DNA of 64,000 bases, taken from JAJDIA01 sp031555735. Lineage in GTDB: Bacteria; Bacteroidota; Bacteroidia; Bacteroidales; Tannerellaceae. The notes under the pieces are model-generated. The model worked only from the letters and a program-made list of their open reading frames with translations, was not told the DNA's origin and searched no databases. The DNA lies in contig JAVBUE010000013.1 in the NCBI GenBank assembly GCA_031555735.1, positions 1-64,000 of the forward strand, given 5' to 3'. The position numbers were made by a program, and so were the translations under genes. Each line of letters begins with the position of its first letter. The stretch's first letter is position 1. Of this stretch, positions 24,644 through 33,047 are shown one piece after another.

Positions 24644-27127
24644 TTATTCATTCCCCAACTCCGCATCTTTCACAACCGATTCGATTTGCCGGATCACATC
24701 CGAGAGCAGATGCCGCCAGCCCGCATCCGATAATTCCACATCATCCCGTTCCAGTATCCGTAGCTGTTGCACCAGCGTATTAGCGCCCAGCATGGTGGAT
24801 ACAGGGATCATTTTATGTGAGATACGTTCGGACAGCGTACGGTCTGATTCCTCCAGAGCCTGCTTCAGCAACGACAGGTTATGCTGTGTTTCCGCCGAGA
24901 AGGTACGCATGATATGGTCGGATGCCGACTTATCTTCACCCGCAAAAGCGGTCAGCGAAGAGAAATCAGGACGTTTACCCTTGTCGGGCAGGTCGGGGAT
25001 GATTTTCTTCAATACAGCGATCAGTTCTTCGGAAGAGAACGGCTTGCTGAGCGAATCGGTAAAGCCCGCCTCCTCATACCGTTTATGATCGCGACCGACC
25101 GTGGCCGATAAGGCTACAACCGGAATCCTGTCCGCATCCGTCAGGTCGGACGAACGGATCTGGCGGATCAGGTCGTACCCATCCATGCCCGGCATCTGTA
25201 TATCCGTGATCACGATATCGAAAGGCGCTTTCTTCAGAATCTTGAGCACCTGCCGCGGATTGGTGCAGGAAACCACCTTGAGCTGGTTCTGTCTCAGGAT
25301 CTCTTCCATCAGCACGATTTGCAACAAGTCGTCGTCCACGATCAGGCAACTGACTGATCGGCCGGCAAACGGGCTCGCTTCCGCCACCGCCTCCTGTTCG
25401 TTCGCTTCCGGCAATGCCTGGTTCTCGGCCAACGTCAACGGAATGGCCACCGTAAACTCGCTCCCCTCGCCCACCACGCTATGGAGCGAGATGGATCCGC
25501 CGAGCAAAGCCGTTAGTTTACTGGTGATCGAAAGTCCCAATCCGAACCCTTCCGTTTTTTCAGCGCCCGCCAGCCGGGTAAACTCGGTAAAGATCCGTTC
25601 CTGTTCGGCTTCCGGGATCCCGGAGCCGGTATCGCTTACCGTGATCGTCAGCGTAGCGCCATCCGATCCTTCCGGCTGCCGGCAAGCCATCGCCAGGGTG
25701 ACAGCACCCTCGTTCGTAAACTTCAACGCGTTCGACAGCAGGTTGCCCGTTATCTGCCGGATCCGGATCGGGTCACCCATAAACACCCCGTCGGACACAG
25801 GACCGAGCTGAAGTTTCAGTTCCAGTCCTTTGGATACAGCCTGTGGCTGGAAACTCTGATAGATATCATTTCCCAGCTCCGCCACCTTAAAGGGTATCTC
25901 ATGGATCTCCATCTGGCCGGAATCCAATCGCTGGAAATCCAGCAGATCGTTCACCAGGGAAAGGATATGCCCTGACGAACCGCTCATATTACGCAGGTAC
26001 ATCCGTTGCTTCTCATCCGGGAAGGTCCGTTGGAGCAATTCCGTATAGCCGATGATAGACGATAGCGGGGCGCGGATATCATGCCCGATGGTCAGGATCA
26101 GTTTCTCGCGGCTGTTCAGCAGGTCTTCGGTATATTTCTTTTCCTTTTCCAACTGCTTGCGGTAAAACTTGCTTTTCGACAAGTCGCGACCGATAAAGAA
26201 GAGGAAGAAGATGGCTACACCCAGTGATACCAGCGCGATCACACTGATCAGCCAGGATGTTTTCTCCAGGATACCCTGCCGTTTCTCCAGGCGGCCGACC
26301 GATGCCTGCAACTCTTCTTCTTCGATGGAACGGAGGATCTGGTTGATCTTCGCCGAGATCAAACTGTTGTCGTAACGGAGAGCCGCCGAACGGTCCACCA
26401 GCAACACACGCAGCCGTTCACGTTCCGACGCCACGCTGCTTTGGATCGTACGCAGGGTTTTCGAGATCGCCTCATCCGGGTTGTAGGTATTCAGCGTGGT
26501 ATCTTTCACCACCTGCTGGTTGCCCGACACATGGATACTGGAGTCGCGCTCTTCCGCAGGCACAAACACCTCGGCCAGGCGTTTGAAGAATGTTTTCTTT
26601 TTCGGGGCGGCCTGGGTGATCACCGTATCCTGTTTCACGTTCACCTGTTCTTTGACCGATGCCAGGTTCACGTCTTCCGATTTCTGTTCCAGCGCTTTGC
26701 GGATGTTCTTGTCGTACAGGTCGGCATTTGCTTCTTTCCAAATCTGAAGCAGCAGGGCGGTATTGTTCCGTTTGCGCTCCAATAGCTGCTGGACGGTATC
26801 AATCTTTTGCCCGAACACCGTATCCGTCACCAGCGTACGTAACTCTTCCATATTCAGGGCCGCCTGATCGAGCGTCTCCTGGTAATAGGTGTAATCATCT
26901 TCGGGCATATCGATCAATTGCCCCATCGTTTCACTTTCGTACAATAAGGTCTGCGTATTGGTAACCAGGTAGATTTTCTGGCGGGGAACGGTATTGACAT
27001 CCTCCTCCGCCGCAATCTTTTCCACGATCGAGTACAGGTAACTGATAGATACCAGGGCGATAACGGCTAACAGGATATAGCCGAACACTACATTACGTCC
27101 AATGCGTTCAAACTGTTGCTTTTTCAT
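24644..27127 (-). CDS. Hybrid sensor histidine kinase with receiver and Hpt domains
   Basis: 827 residues: membrane helix (about 13-34), a helical sensor region (35-290) facing the periplasm, second membrane helix (about 292-312), HisKA with H349 (TIGHDIRAPLSS), HATPase with NLLSNALKF and GFGLGLSI, a receiver domain with phospho-acceptor D642 (ITDIQMPGMDG), and an Hpt-like domain with H771 (ISHKMIPVS). This is a complete His-Asp-His relay in one chain, which could end on D52 of the NtrC-type regulator encoded downstream. The sensor region has no recognisable ligand fold. Confidence 0.92.
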   Translation of the reverse strand: MKKQQFERIGRNVVFGYILLAVIALVSISYLYSIVEKIAAEEDVNTVPRQKIYLVTNTQTLLYESETMGQLIDMPEDDYTYYQETLDQAALNMEELRTLVTDTVFGQKIDTVQQLLERKRNNTALLLQIWKEANADLYDKNIRKALEQKSEDVNLASVKEQVNVKQDTVITQAAPKKKTFFKRLAEVFVPAEERDSSIHVSGNQQVVKDTTLNTYNPDEAISKTLRTIQSSVASERERLRVLLVDRSAALRYDNSLISAKINQILRSIEEEELQASVGRLEKRQGILEKTSWLISVIALVSLGVAIFFLFFIGRDLSKSKFYRKQLEKEKKYTEDLLNSREKLILTIGHDIRAPLSSIIGYTELLQRTFPDEKQRMYLRNMSGSSGHILSLVNDLLDFQRLDSGQMEIHEIPFKVAELGNDIYQSFQPQAVSKGLELKLQLGPVSDGVFMGDPIRIRQITGNLLSNALKFTNEGAVTLAMACRQPEGSDGATLTITVSDTGSGIPEAEQERIFTEFTRLAGAEKTEGFGLGLSITSKLTALLGGSISLHSVVGEGSEFTVAIPLTLAENQALPEANEQEAVAEASPFAGRSVSCLIVDDDLLQIVLMEEILRQNQLKVVSCTNPRQVLKILKKAPFDIVITDIQMPGMDGYDLIRQIRSSDLTDADRIPVVALSATVGRDHKRYEEAGFTDSLSKPFSSEELIAVLKKIIPDLPDKGKRPDFSSLTAFAGEDKSASDHIMRTFSAETQHNLSLLKQALEESDRTLSERISHKMIPVSTMLGANTLVQQLRILERDDVELSDAGWRHLLSDVIRQIESVVKDAELGNE

Positions 27128-27179
27128 ATCGATTCTAAACTAATAATTTCACAAATACCCCCAAACAAACGCGATCCTT

Positions 27180-29312
27180 TCAAGCCTGTACGCCCCGCAT
27201 AGACAACTGTACGCGATGGCGTTGCAGGTCCACCAGCATCACCTTCACCCGCACATGCTGGTGCAGCGATACGATCTGGGTAGGGTCGTTCACAAACCGG
27301 TCTGCCAGTTCGGAGATATGCACCAGTCCGTCTTCTTTGATGCCGATATCGACAAAACAGCCGAAGTTGGTGATGTTCGTCACGATACCCGGCAACAACA
27401 TCCCTTCGCGCAAATCCTCGATGTTCTTCACGGTCGGATCGAAAGAAAACACCTGGATCGTCGAGCGCGGGTCGCGTCCCGGCTTGTCCAGTTCGTTCAG
27501 GATATCCAGCAGGGTAGGCAATCCGGTTTTCGATGTAATATACTTTTCCGGATTGATCTTTTTCTTCAGGTCTTTACCGGCAATCAGCTCAGGTACTGAA
27601 CATTGAAGATCCTGGGCCATCTTCTCCACAATCCCGTAACTCTCCGGATGCACCGCCGAATTATCCAATGGATTCGCGCTACCCGGCACACGCAGGAAAC
27701 CGGCGCATTGCTCGAACGTCTTCTCTCCCATCCGGGGTACTTTCAGCAGCTCCCTGCGGGATGGAAAGGAACCGTGTTCGGCCCGGTAATCCACAATGTT
27801 CTGCGCCTGCGCCTGCGACAGTCCCGATATATACGCCAACAAATGTTTGCTGGCGGTATTCACGTTCACACCGACCAGGTTCACACAGCTTTCCACCGTC
27901 TGATCGAGGCTCTTTTTCAAGGCCGACTGATCCACATCATGCTGGTACTGCCCCACCCCAATGCTTTTCGGATCGATCTTCACCAATTCAGCCAGCGGAT
28001 CCATCAGGCGGCGGCCGATACTGACAGCGCCGCGCACCGTCACGTCGTAGTCCGGGAACTCATCCCGCGCCACCTTCGACGCCGAATAGATGGATGCACC
28101 GTTTTCACTGACAACAAACACCTGCACCTTGCGATCGTACCGGATGTTGGTGATAAACTCTTCCGTCTCCCGGCTGGCGGTACCATTACCGATAGCGATC
28201 GCTTCGATCTGGTACGACTCAACCAGTTGGGACACTTTCGCCGCCGCCTTGCCCCGGTCGTTCTGGGGAGGGTTCGGGTAGATGGCTTCGTTATGCAGCA
28301 GGTTCCCCTGCGCATCCAGGCATACCAGCTTACAACCGGTACGATAGCCCGGATCGATGCCCAACACCCGTTTTTGTCCCAGGGGCGGAGCCAGCAGCAA
28401 CTGGCGCAGGTTCTCGGCAAACACGCGGATCGCCTCCTCATCCGCCTTCGCCTTGCTGAGATGGGCGAATTCCGTTTCGATGGATGGGCGGAGCAGGCGC
28501 TTGAAGGCATCTTCCACCGCCATGCATACCTGGTCGCCACAGGCATCGTCGCTCTTCACGAAGCGGTTGATCAGTTTGGTCACGCAATAGTCGATATCCG
28601 GCAGGATACAAACACGCAGATATCCTTCCGCCTCTCCCCGCCGGATCGCCAGCAGGCGGTGGGAAGATACCCGCCGCAACGGTTCGTTGAAATCGAAATA
28701 ATCACGGAACTTCATCCCCTCTTCTTCCTTTCCCCGGATCACTTTGGAGGAAAGCACTCCCATCAGGGTGTAGGAGTTACGCACCACATTGCGGGCGCTC
28801 TCGTTCTCGTTCACCCATTCGGCCAGGATATCCCGGGCGCCCTGCAGGGCATCGGCGGCATCTTTAACGTCGCCTTTCACATAACCCGCCGCGAGCTTTT
28901 CGGGCTGTCCGCCCTGTTGCAGCATCAGTTGCTTCGCCAGCGGCTCCAGCCCTTTCTTGCGTGCCATTTCGGCCCGTGTCTGGCGCTTGGGTTTGAAGGG
29001 GAGGTAAATATCTTCCACCTCAGTACTGTCCCACGAATCCTCGATCCGCTTTTTCAGTTCCGGGGTGAGTTTTCCCTGTTCTTCCACGGAAGACAGGATG
29101 GATTCTTTTCTTTTTTTCAGTTCTTTCAGTTTCTCTAATTGGGTGCTTATACGTCCGATCTGCACTTCGTCCAATCCTCCCGTCGCTTCTTTCCGGTACC
29201 GGCTGATGAAAGGGATGGTGGCTCCTTCCTCCAATAACGCAATCGTCTTTTCAACCTGTCTGACAGATATCTGAATAATGTCCGAGATAAGGGTACTAAT
29301 TACTTTTTCCAT
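27180..29312 (-). CDS. tex: Tex-family S1 RNA-binding protein
   Basis: 710 residues from the ATG at 29312; the frame starts at 29339 but MEKVISTLISDI is the usual N-terminus. Order: Tex N-terminal helical region, a YqgF/RNase H-like domain (VLGIDPGYRTGCKLVCLD), helix-hairpin-helix motifs (about 490-560), and a C-terminal S1 domain (GMLLPGIVTNITNFGCFVDIG). Tex binds nucleic acid and associates with transcription. It is full length with nothing missing, and is a monocistronic housekeeping gene here. Confidence 0.95.
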   Translation of the reverse strand: MEKVISTLISDIIQISVRQVEKTIALLEEGATIPFISRYRKEATGGLDEVQIGRISTQLEKLKELKKRKESILSSVEEQGKLTPELKKRIEDSWDSTEVEDIYLPFKPKRQTRAEMARKKGLEPLAKQLMLQQGGQPEKLAAGYVKGDVKDAADALQGARDILAEWVNENESARNVVRNSYTLMGVLSSKVIRGKEEEGMKFRDYFDFNEPLRRVSSHRLLAIRRGEAEGYLRVCILPDIDYCVTKLINRFVKSDDACGDQVCMAVEDAFKRLLRPSIETEFAHLSKAKADEEAIRVFAENLRQLLLAPPLGQKRVLGIDPGYRTGCKLVCLDAQGNLLHNEAIYPNPPQNDRGKAAAKVSQLVESYQIEAIAIGNGTASRETEEFITNIRYDRKVQVFVVSENGASIYSASKVARDEFPDYDVTVRGAVSIGRRLMDPLAELVKIDPKSIGVGQYQHDVDQSALKKSLDQTVESCVNLVGVNVNTASKHLLAYISGLSQAQAQNIVDYRAEHGSFPSRRELLKVPRMGEKTFEQCAGFLRVPGSANPLDNSAVHPESYGIVEKMAQDLQCSVPELIAGKDLKKKINPEKYITSKTGLPTLLDILNELDKPGRDPRSTIQVFSFDPTVKNIEDLREGMLLPGIVTNITNFGCFVDIGIKEDGLVHISELADRFVNDPTQIVSLHQHVRVKVMLVDLQRHRVQLSMRGVQA

Positions 29313-29336
29313 CGATATAATCAAGATTTGAGAGAG

Positions 29337-29344
29337 CAAATATA
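29337..29344 (-). promoter_or_regulatory. Candidate -7 box for tex
   Basis: On the minus strand TATATTTG, 25 nt upstream of the ATG at 29312. A TTTG at 29368-29371 (minus strand) lies 23 nt further upstream, slightly beyond the usual distance. Confidence 0.55.
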
Positions 29345-29397
29345 CATGTTTACAGGCTAATTACCGGCAAACAACGGTGTTTATTCGCAAAAAAAAC

Positions 29398-30768
29398 CTA
29401 TAAACGATGTACCTCATCCGCCAACCGGTTCAATTCTTCCGGGTGGTGGGAGGTGAAAAGGATGGTCTGCCCCGTTTGCCGTTGCCGCTCACGGATGAAG
29501 CGGATGATACGGGCGGCCGTCGCCTCGTCAACCCCCTTGAACGGCTCATCCATCAGCAGGCAGGGAACAGGAAAAACCAAGGCGCGGGCAATGGCGACAC
29601 GTTGTTGCTGGCCATAGCTTAACGCGTCGGGGCGACGGTCGGCCCATTCCGCCAGTCCCGTTTCCGCCAGCATAGCCAGCCCTTCCCGGCGGGCTTCTTC
29701 CCGGGTATGGGTACGTGCCAACGGCAGCGCCACATTATCTGTTATATCCAGTTCGGGAAGCAGTTCCGTTTCCTGGAACACATAGGCAATGCCCTGCGAA
29801 CGATCCACCGACACCTGTCCAGCCACCGGTTGCAGGGTGCCGTTGACCAGGTTCAGCAACGTAGTCTTTCCCGCTCCCGAAGAACCGGAGATACCGTAGA
29901 TCTTCCCGGAGGCGAAGGTGCATGAAAAATCGGTGATGCCGTATTTGTATCCCGCGTGTGAGAATACGATGGATGGCATCGTGCCGTCGGCGAGCGGTGG
30001 CGTGGCGTGGCGCAGCTTCCCGGGGGGAGCGTAACGGACGGCAAACGATTGTTCGGACAACCACCCGATGGCTTTGTCGGTTAGGTAACTGATCAGGATC
30101 GCAACGATCGTCCAACTGATCAGCTCGGATACGGCAATGAAACTCTGCGCCCTTTTCATCTCGCTGCCGATGCCGTGGCTGCATAAGGCCAACACCTCGC
30201 CCATGATCACCGCGCGCCAGCCGAATCCCGCCGCCGATGCCAGTCCGCTATACAAGAAAGGCCTGAGCTGCGGATAATAGATCAGCGCCCACCGGTTGCG
30301 CATCCCCAGGCGGAACTGCCTCCCCATCCGCGACAGTCCGGGGCGTACGTTGCAGACACCTTTGGTCAGGTTCTCCGTCAGGAGCGGGAACATAGTAAGG
30401 AATCCGATCAGCAACGGGATCCCTTCCGTATGCAGGAAGATCAGCGCCAGCAGGATGAAGGATACGACGGGAACCGACCGCATGACCGTGAGCAGCGGAC
30501 GAAACAGTTCATACAACCACTTCACCCGGGCAAACAGGATGGCAAACAGCACGGCGCCAACAAACGACAGGCACATACCCGCCATGCCCCGGAGCACCGT
30601 AGCACCTGCCGAGCTGTAAAAACCGGCAGAGACGACAAGGGCGCCGAGGGTTTTCAGCAAGGCGGAAATATCCGGTACCAATGCCGGTTGACCTACATAC
30701 ATCGCCACACCCTGCCAGAGCGCCAGCAGGAGAACTACCGAAAGCAGTGTCATCCCTCTTTTCTTCAT
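29398..30768 (-). CDS. Fused ABC transporter permease-ATPase (SsuC/SsuB-like)
   Basis: 456 residues joining two proteins that are normally separate. Residues 1-240 form a binding-protein-dependent permease with about six membrane segments and the cytoplasmic EAA-type loop near 178-195 (AAGFGWRAVIMGEVL). Residues 262-456 form an ATPase with Walker A GSSGAGKTT (about 295-303), signature LSYGQQQ (383-389), Walker B CLLMDEP (403-409) and the H-loop histidines 441-442. The lipoprotein gene upstream overlaps it by 4 nt and supplies the binding protein. The family imports sulfonates, nitrate-like anions or thiamine precursors; the substrate here is not evident. The sequence is continuous in one frame, so this is a real fusion. 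Confidence 0.88.
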   Translation of the reverse strand: MKKRGMTLLSVVLLLALWQGVAMYVGQPALVPDISALLKTLGALVVSAGFYSSAGATVLRGMAGMCLSFVGAVLFAILFARVKWLYELFRPLLTVMRSVPVVSFILLALIFLHTEGIPLLIGFLTMFPLLTENLTKGVCNVRPGLSRMGRQFRLGMRNRWALIYYPQLRPFLYSGLASAAGFGWRAVIMGEVLALCSHGIGSEMKRAQSFIAVSELISWTIVAILISYLTDKAIGWLSEQSFAVRYAPPGKLRHATPPLADGTMPSIVFSHAGYKYGITDFSCTFASGKIYGISGSSGAGKTTLLNLVNGTLQPVAGQVSVDRSQGIAYVFQETELLPELDITDNVALPLARTHTREEARREGLAMLAETGLAEWADRRPDALSYGQQQRVAIARALVFPVPCLLMDEPFKGVDEATAARIIRFIRERQRQTGQTILFTSHHPEELNRLADEVHRL

Positions 30769-31688
30769 GGCGCGGGGGTGATAAAGCCGCTGTCGGGCAT
30801 TCGTCCGCCGATGGCTTTCGGTTCATACCGGTACATGATAGCGAGAAAAGAACGGATATCAGCCTCCGCCCTGATGGCGGGGATATACTGTATCCGGAGG
30901 CGTTCCAGACCGGCGGGCGTAAGCATTCCCGGAGCGAAAAAGCGGCGCGATTCCAGGATGCGGATCACCTCGTCCGGCTGTTCGCGGGCGAAGTCGCAGG
31001 TAGCGGTGAGCAGGCTGTCGATGGTTTTCCGTTCGCCCGAGAGGGATGCGCGAATCATGACCGCTGTCTGGGCGAAGCCTTTCCCGTCGTCGCCGGCGGG
31101 ATTGTTCAGGTTGGCGAGGATACGCATCGTAGTATCCCGTTGCAGCACCATGCCTACAAAGGGGTCGATCAGTACCGCCGCCTGTACCTTGCCCATCAAC
31201 AGCCCTTGCGTCACCTCGGCGGCGGTGGTGAGCGAATAATCCGTTTCGCACGTCCAATGGGATCGCGCCAGGAAATCGCGGGTCAGGATATCAGGGGTGG
31301 TTCCCGTCCCGAACACATGCAGCCGGTGTACGGGTTCCTTTCCTATTATATATAAGGTGCTCCACAGCGGGCAACCCGCCAATACGTACGGGATGCCCTT
31401 CGTGTAGAGGTTGGCGGCGTTCACCATCGGCAACACGGCGATATCGGCCTCTCCCTTGATGAGGGCGGCCTGAATCTGTTCGGGCGAATCGAAGATGGTC
31501 ACCTCCAGCGGCTTCCCTCCCAACCTGGGTGGCTGCTCCATCCATCCGGCAAATGCCACAGCCGATGGCCCACGGAGAACGGATACACGTACCACATCCG
31601 CGTCCTTCGGGTTTCCCCAACAACCACACAAGCCCACGACCAGCAGGCAAAGCAGTCCTTTGCGGAAAATGGCACTCATTTGTTTCAT
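30765..31688 (-). CDS. ABC transporter substrate-binding lipoprotein (NMT1/SsuA-like)
   Basis: 307 residues with a lipoprotein signal peptide ending GLCGC-W. The body is a type II periplasmic binding fold (VRVSVLRGPSAVAF, then IKGEADIAVLPMVNAANLY), as in NMT1, SsuA and TauA-like proteins. It delivers a small organic ligand to the fused permease-ATPase encoded next, with which it overlaps by 4 nt. The ligand is unknown. No sulfonate monooxygenase or thiamine gene is nearby to hint at it. Confidence 0.85.
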   Translation of the reverse strand: MKQMSAIFRKGLLCLLVVGLCGCWGNPKDADVVRVSVLRGPSAVAFAGWMEQPPRLGGKPLEVTIFDSPEQIQAALIKGEADIAVLPMVNAANLYTKGIPYVLAGCPLWSTLYIIGKEPVHRLHVFGTGTTPDILTRDFLARSHWTCETDYSLTTAAEVTQGLLMGKVQAAVLIDPFVGMVLQRDTTMRILANLNNPAGDDGKGFAQTAVMIRASLSGERKTIDSLLTATCDFAREQPDEVIRILESRRFFAPGMLTPAGLERLRIQYIPAIRAEADIRSFLAIMYRYEPKAIGGRMPDSGFITPAP

Positions 31689-31849
31689 GGCGTAAAAATA
31701 CGAAAAAAATGATCCGAATAATCACCCTCTCTCAGAGACTCTCCCGATTTACATGTCACCATGTCACGCCCGCTTGAATACAGGAATTTTTGTGATATGA
31801 GACGGATATGATATCAGATTGATGCCATCAAATAAATACGTGTCATTGA

Positions 31850-33028
31850 TTATTTGGCCAAATACGACTTTCTGTTAATTACCTTACCCTCTAAATCAAT
31901 GACTTCCAGATCCATCCGGTCACCATTCGTATTCACCGACACCACACTGTTATTGGAATTCACCAATACAGGAAACTTGATCTGCGCACCCGGTTCTTCA
32001 TACTTATTGGTATGAAGATGGCCACTGAGCATAATATCTACACCGAGGTCATTCAGAACCGGGACAAATTTGCGGAGTACTTCTCGCTGTCCATGCCAGA
32101 TCTTCGCCTCTTTCGACGGAGGCATGTGGGCAATCACTACCCGGAACCTGGCCTGTTTGAAATCGTTGTTTTCACGAAGAGCCTCCTTCAGCCATTCCAT
32201 CTGTTCCGTACGGTAGCCGTCATAATCCGTGATACCACTGTATTCTATATCCGAATCCGGTTTATCTTCCCCCGTATCCAACATAATGAAACATACCGGA
32301 CCTTGCCGGAAGATATAATAGAGGAAAGGTTCCCGTGGTGAAAAATATTGTTGGAACGCAGTGGCGAACTCTCCCCGTGTCTCATGGTTTCCACGTGCAT
32401 AATACATGGGTTGTTCCTTGGCGAACAGTTCGATGCTCTCATTCATAAATCCATTGAAGATCGTCTCCCGGTCGGTAAATTGGGACACCATATCACCATT
32501 GAAAATAATCAAATCCTTTTCTTTATATTTGGCTGCGTTTAATAATTTGGTGATAATACCCTCGCGTCCGTGGATATCATTAACCATAAGGAAGGAGGTC
32601 TCTTTCTTATTCGGATCACAAGTTGTGAATGTCAATGCGTCTTTGCGGTAAACATCGGAAGCAGCAACCCGCCCGTAAATCACCTGGATTCCTTCATGCG
32701 ACAACACCTCCTGCGAATAGATCCGATAGCGGTAGGTTGTACCCGGGGTTAATCCTTTAATCTGAACAGTATGAAGCAAAGATGTATTCTTAACCCCGTT
32801 TGTGGTGTTAAAATACTTTGTCCGCTCTTCCCCGTAAAAATGAGTACCGTCATTGGGGGCTAATTCCACCCAACCGACAGAAGGCTTGTCTGCTTCCCAT
32901 ACAATGGTTGCCTCACCCGCCTTTACATTCTGCAGATAAGGGCCATACTTAATCTTTATCTGGGCAGTAGCCACCTGTGTGGCTACTGCGAGTAATAAAG
33001 TACAAATTACGTATCCATACAGTTTCAT
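31850..33028 (-). CDS. Secreted metallophosphoesterase with N-terminal Fn3-like domain
   Basis: 392 residues. A Sec signal peptide (LLLAVATQVATA-Q) is followed by a beta-sandwich like that of purple acid phosphatases (about 25-135) and a calcineurin-like catalytic domain with the five metal motifs: DIHG, NGDMV, GNHE, HMPP and GHLH. It should hydrolyse phosphomonoesters or diesters in the periplasm or at the surface. It sits 19 nt after susD in the same direction, so it belongs to the SusC/SusD unit. That makes a phosphorylated nutrient a plausible substrate for the locus. No glycosidase is present. Confidence 0.92.
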   Translation of the reverse strand: MKLYGYVICTLLLAVATQVATAQIKIKYGPYLQNVKAGEATIVWEADKPSVGWVELAPNDGTHFYGEERTKYFNTTNGVKNTSLLHTVQIKGLTPGTTYRYRIYSQEVLSHEGIQVIYGRVAASDVYRKDALTFTTCDPNKKETSFLMVNDIHGREGIITKLLNAAKYKEKDLIIFNGDMVSQFTDRETIFNGFMNESIELFAKEQPMYYARGNHETRGEFATAFQQYFSPREPFLYYIFRQGPVCFIMLDTGEDKPDSDIEYSGITDYDGYRTEQMEWLKEALRENNDFKQARFRVVIAHMPPSKEAKIWHGQREVLRKFVPVLNDLGVDIMLSGHLHTNKYEEPGAQIKFPVLVNSNNSVVSVNTNGDRMDLEVIDLEGKVINRKSYLAK

Positions 33029-33047
33029 TGCATATCCTGTTTATTGA

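Noticed and set aside
27603..29138. 511-residue open frame opposite tex
   Set aside because: Fully antisense to an intact Tex protein; composition is that of a shadow frame.
29398..30768. Artificial joining of two ABC genes
   Set aside because: The frame is open through the junction (residues 240-262) with a natural linker, so a real fusion is the simpler reading.
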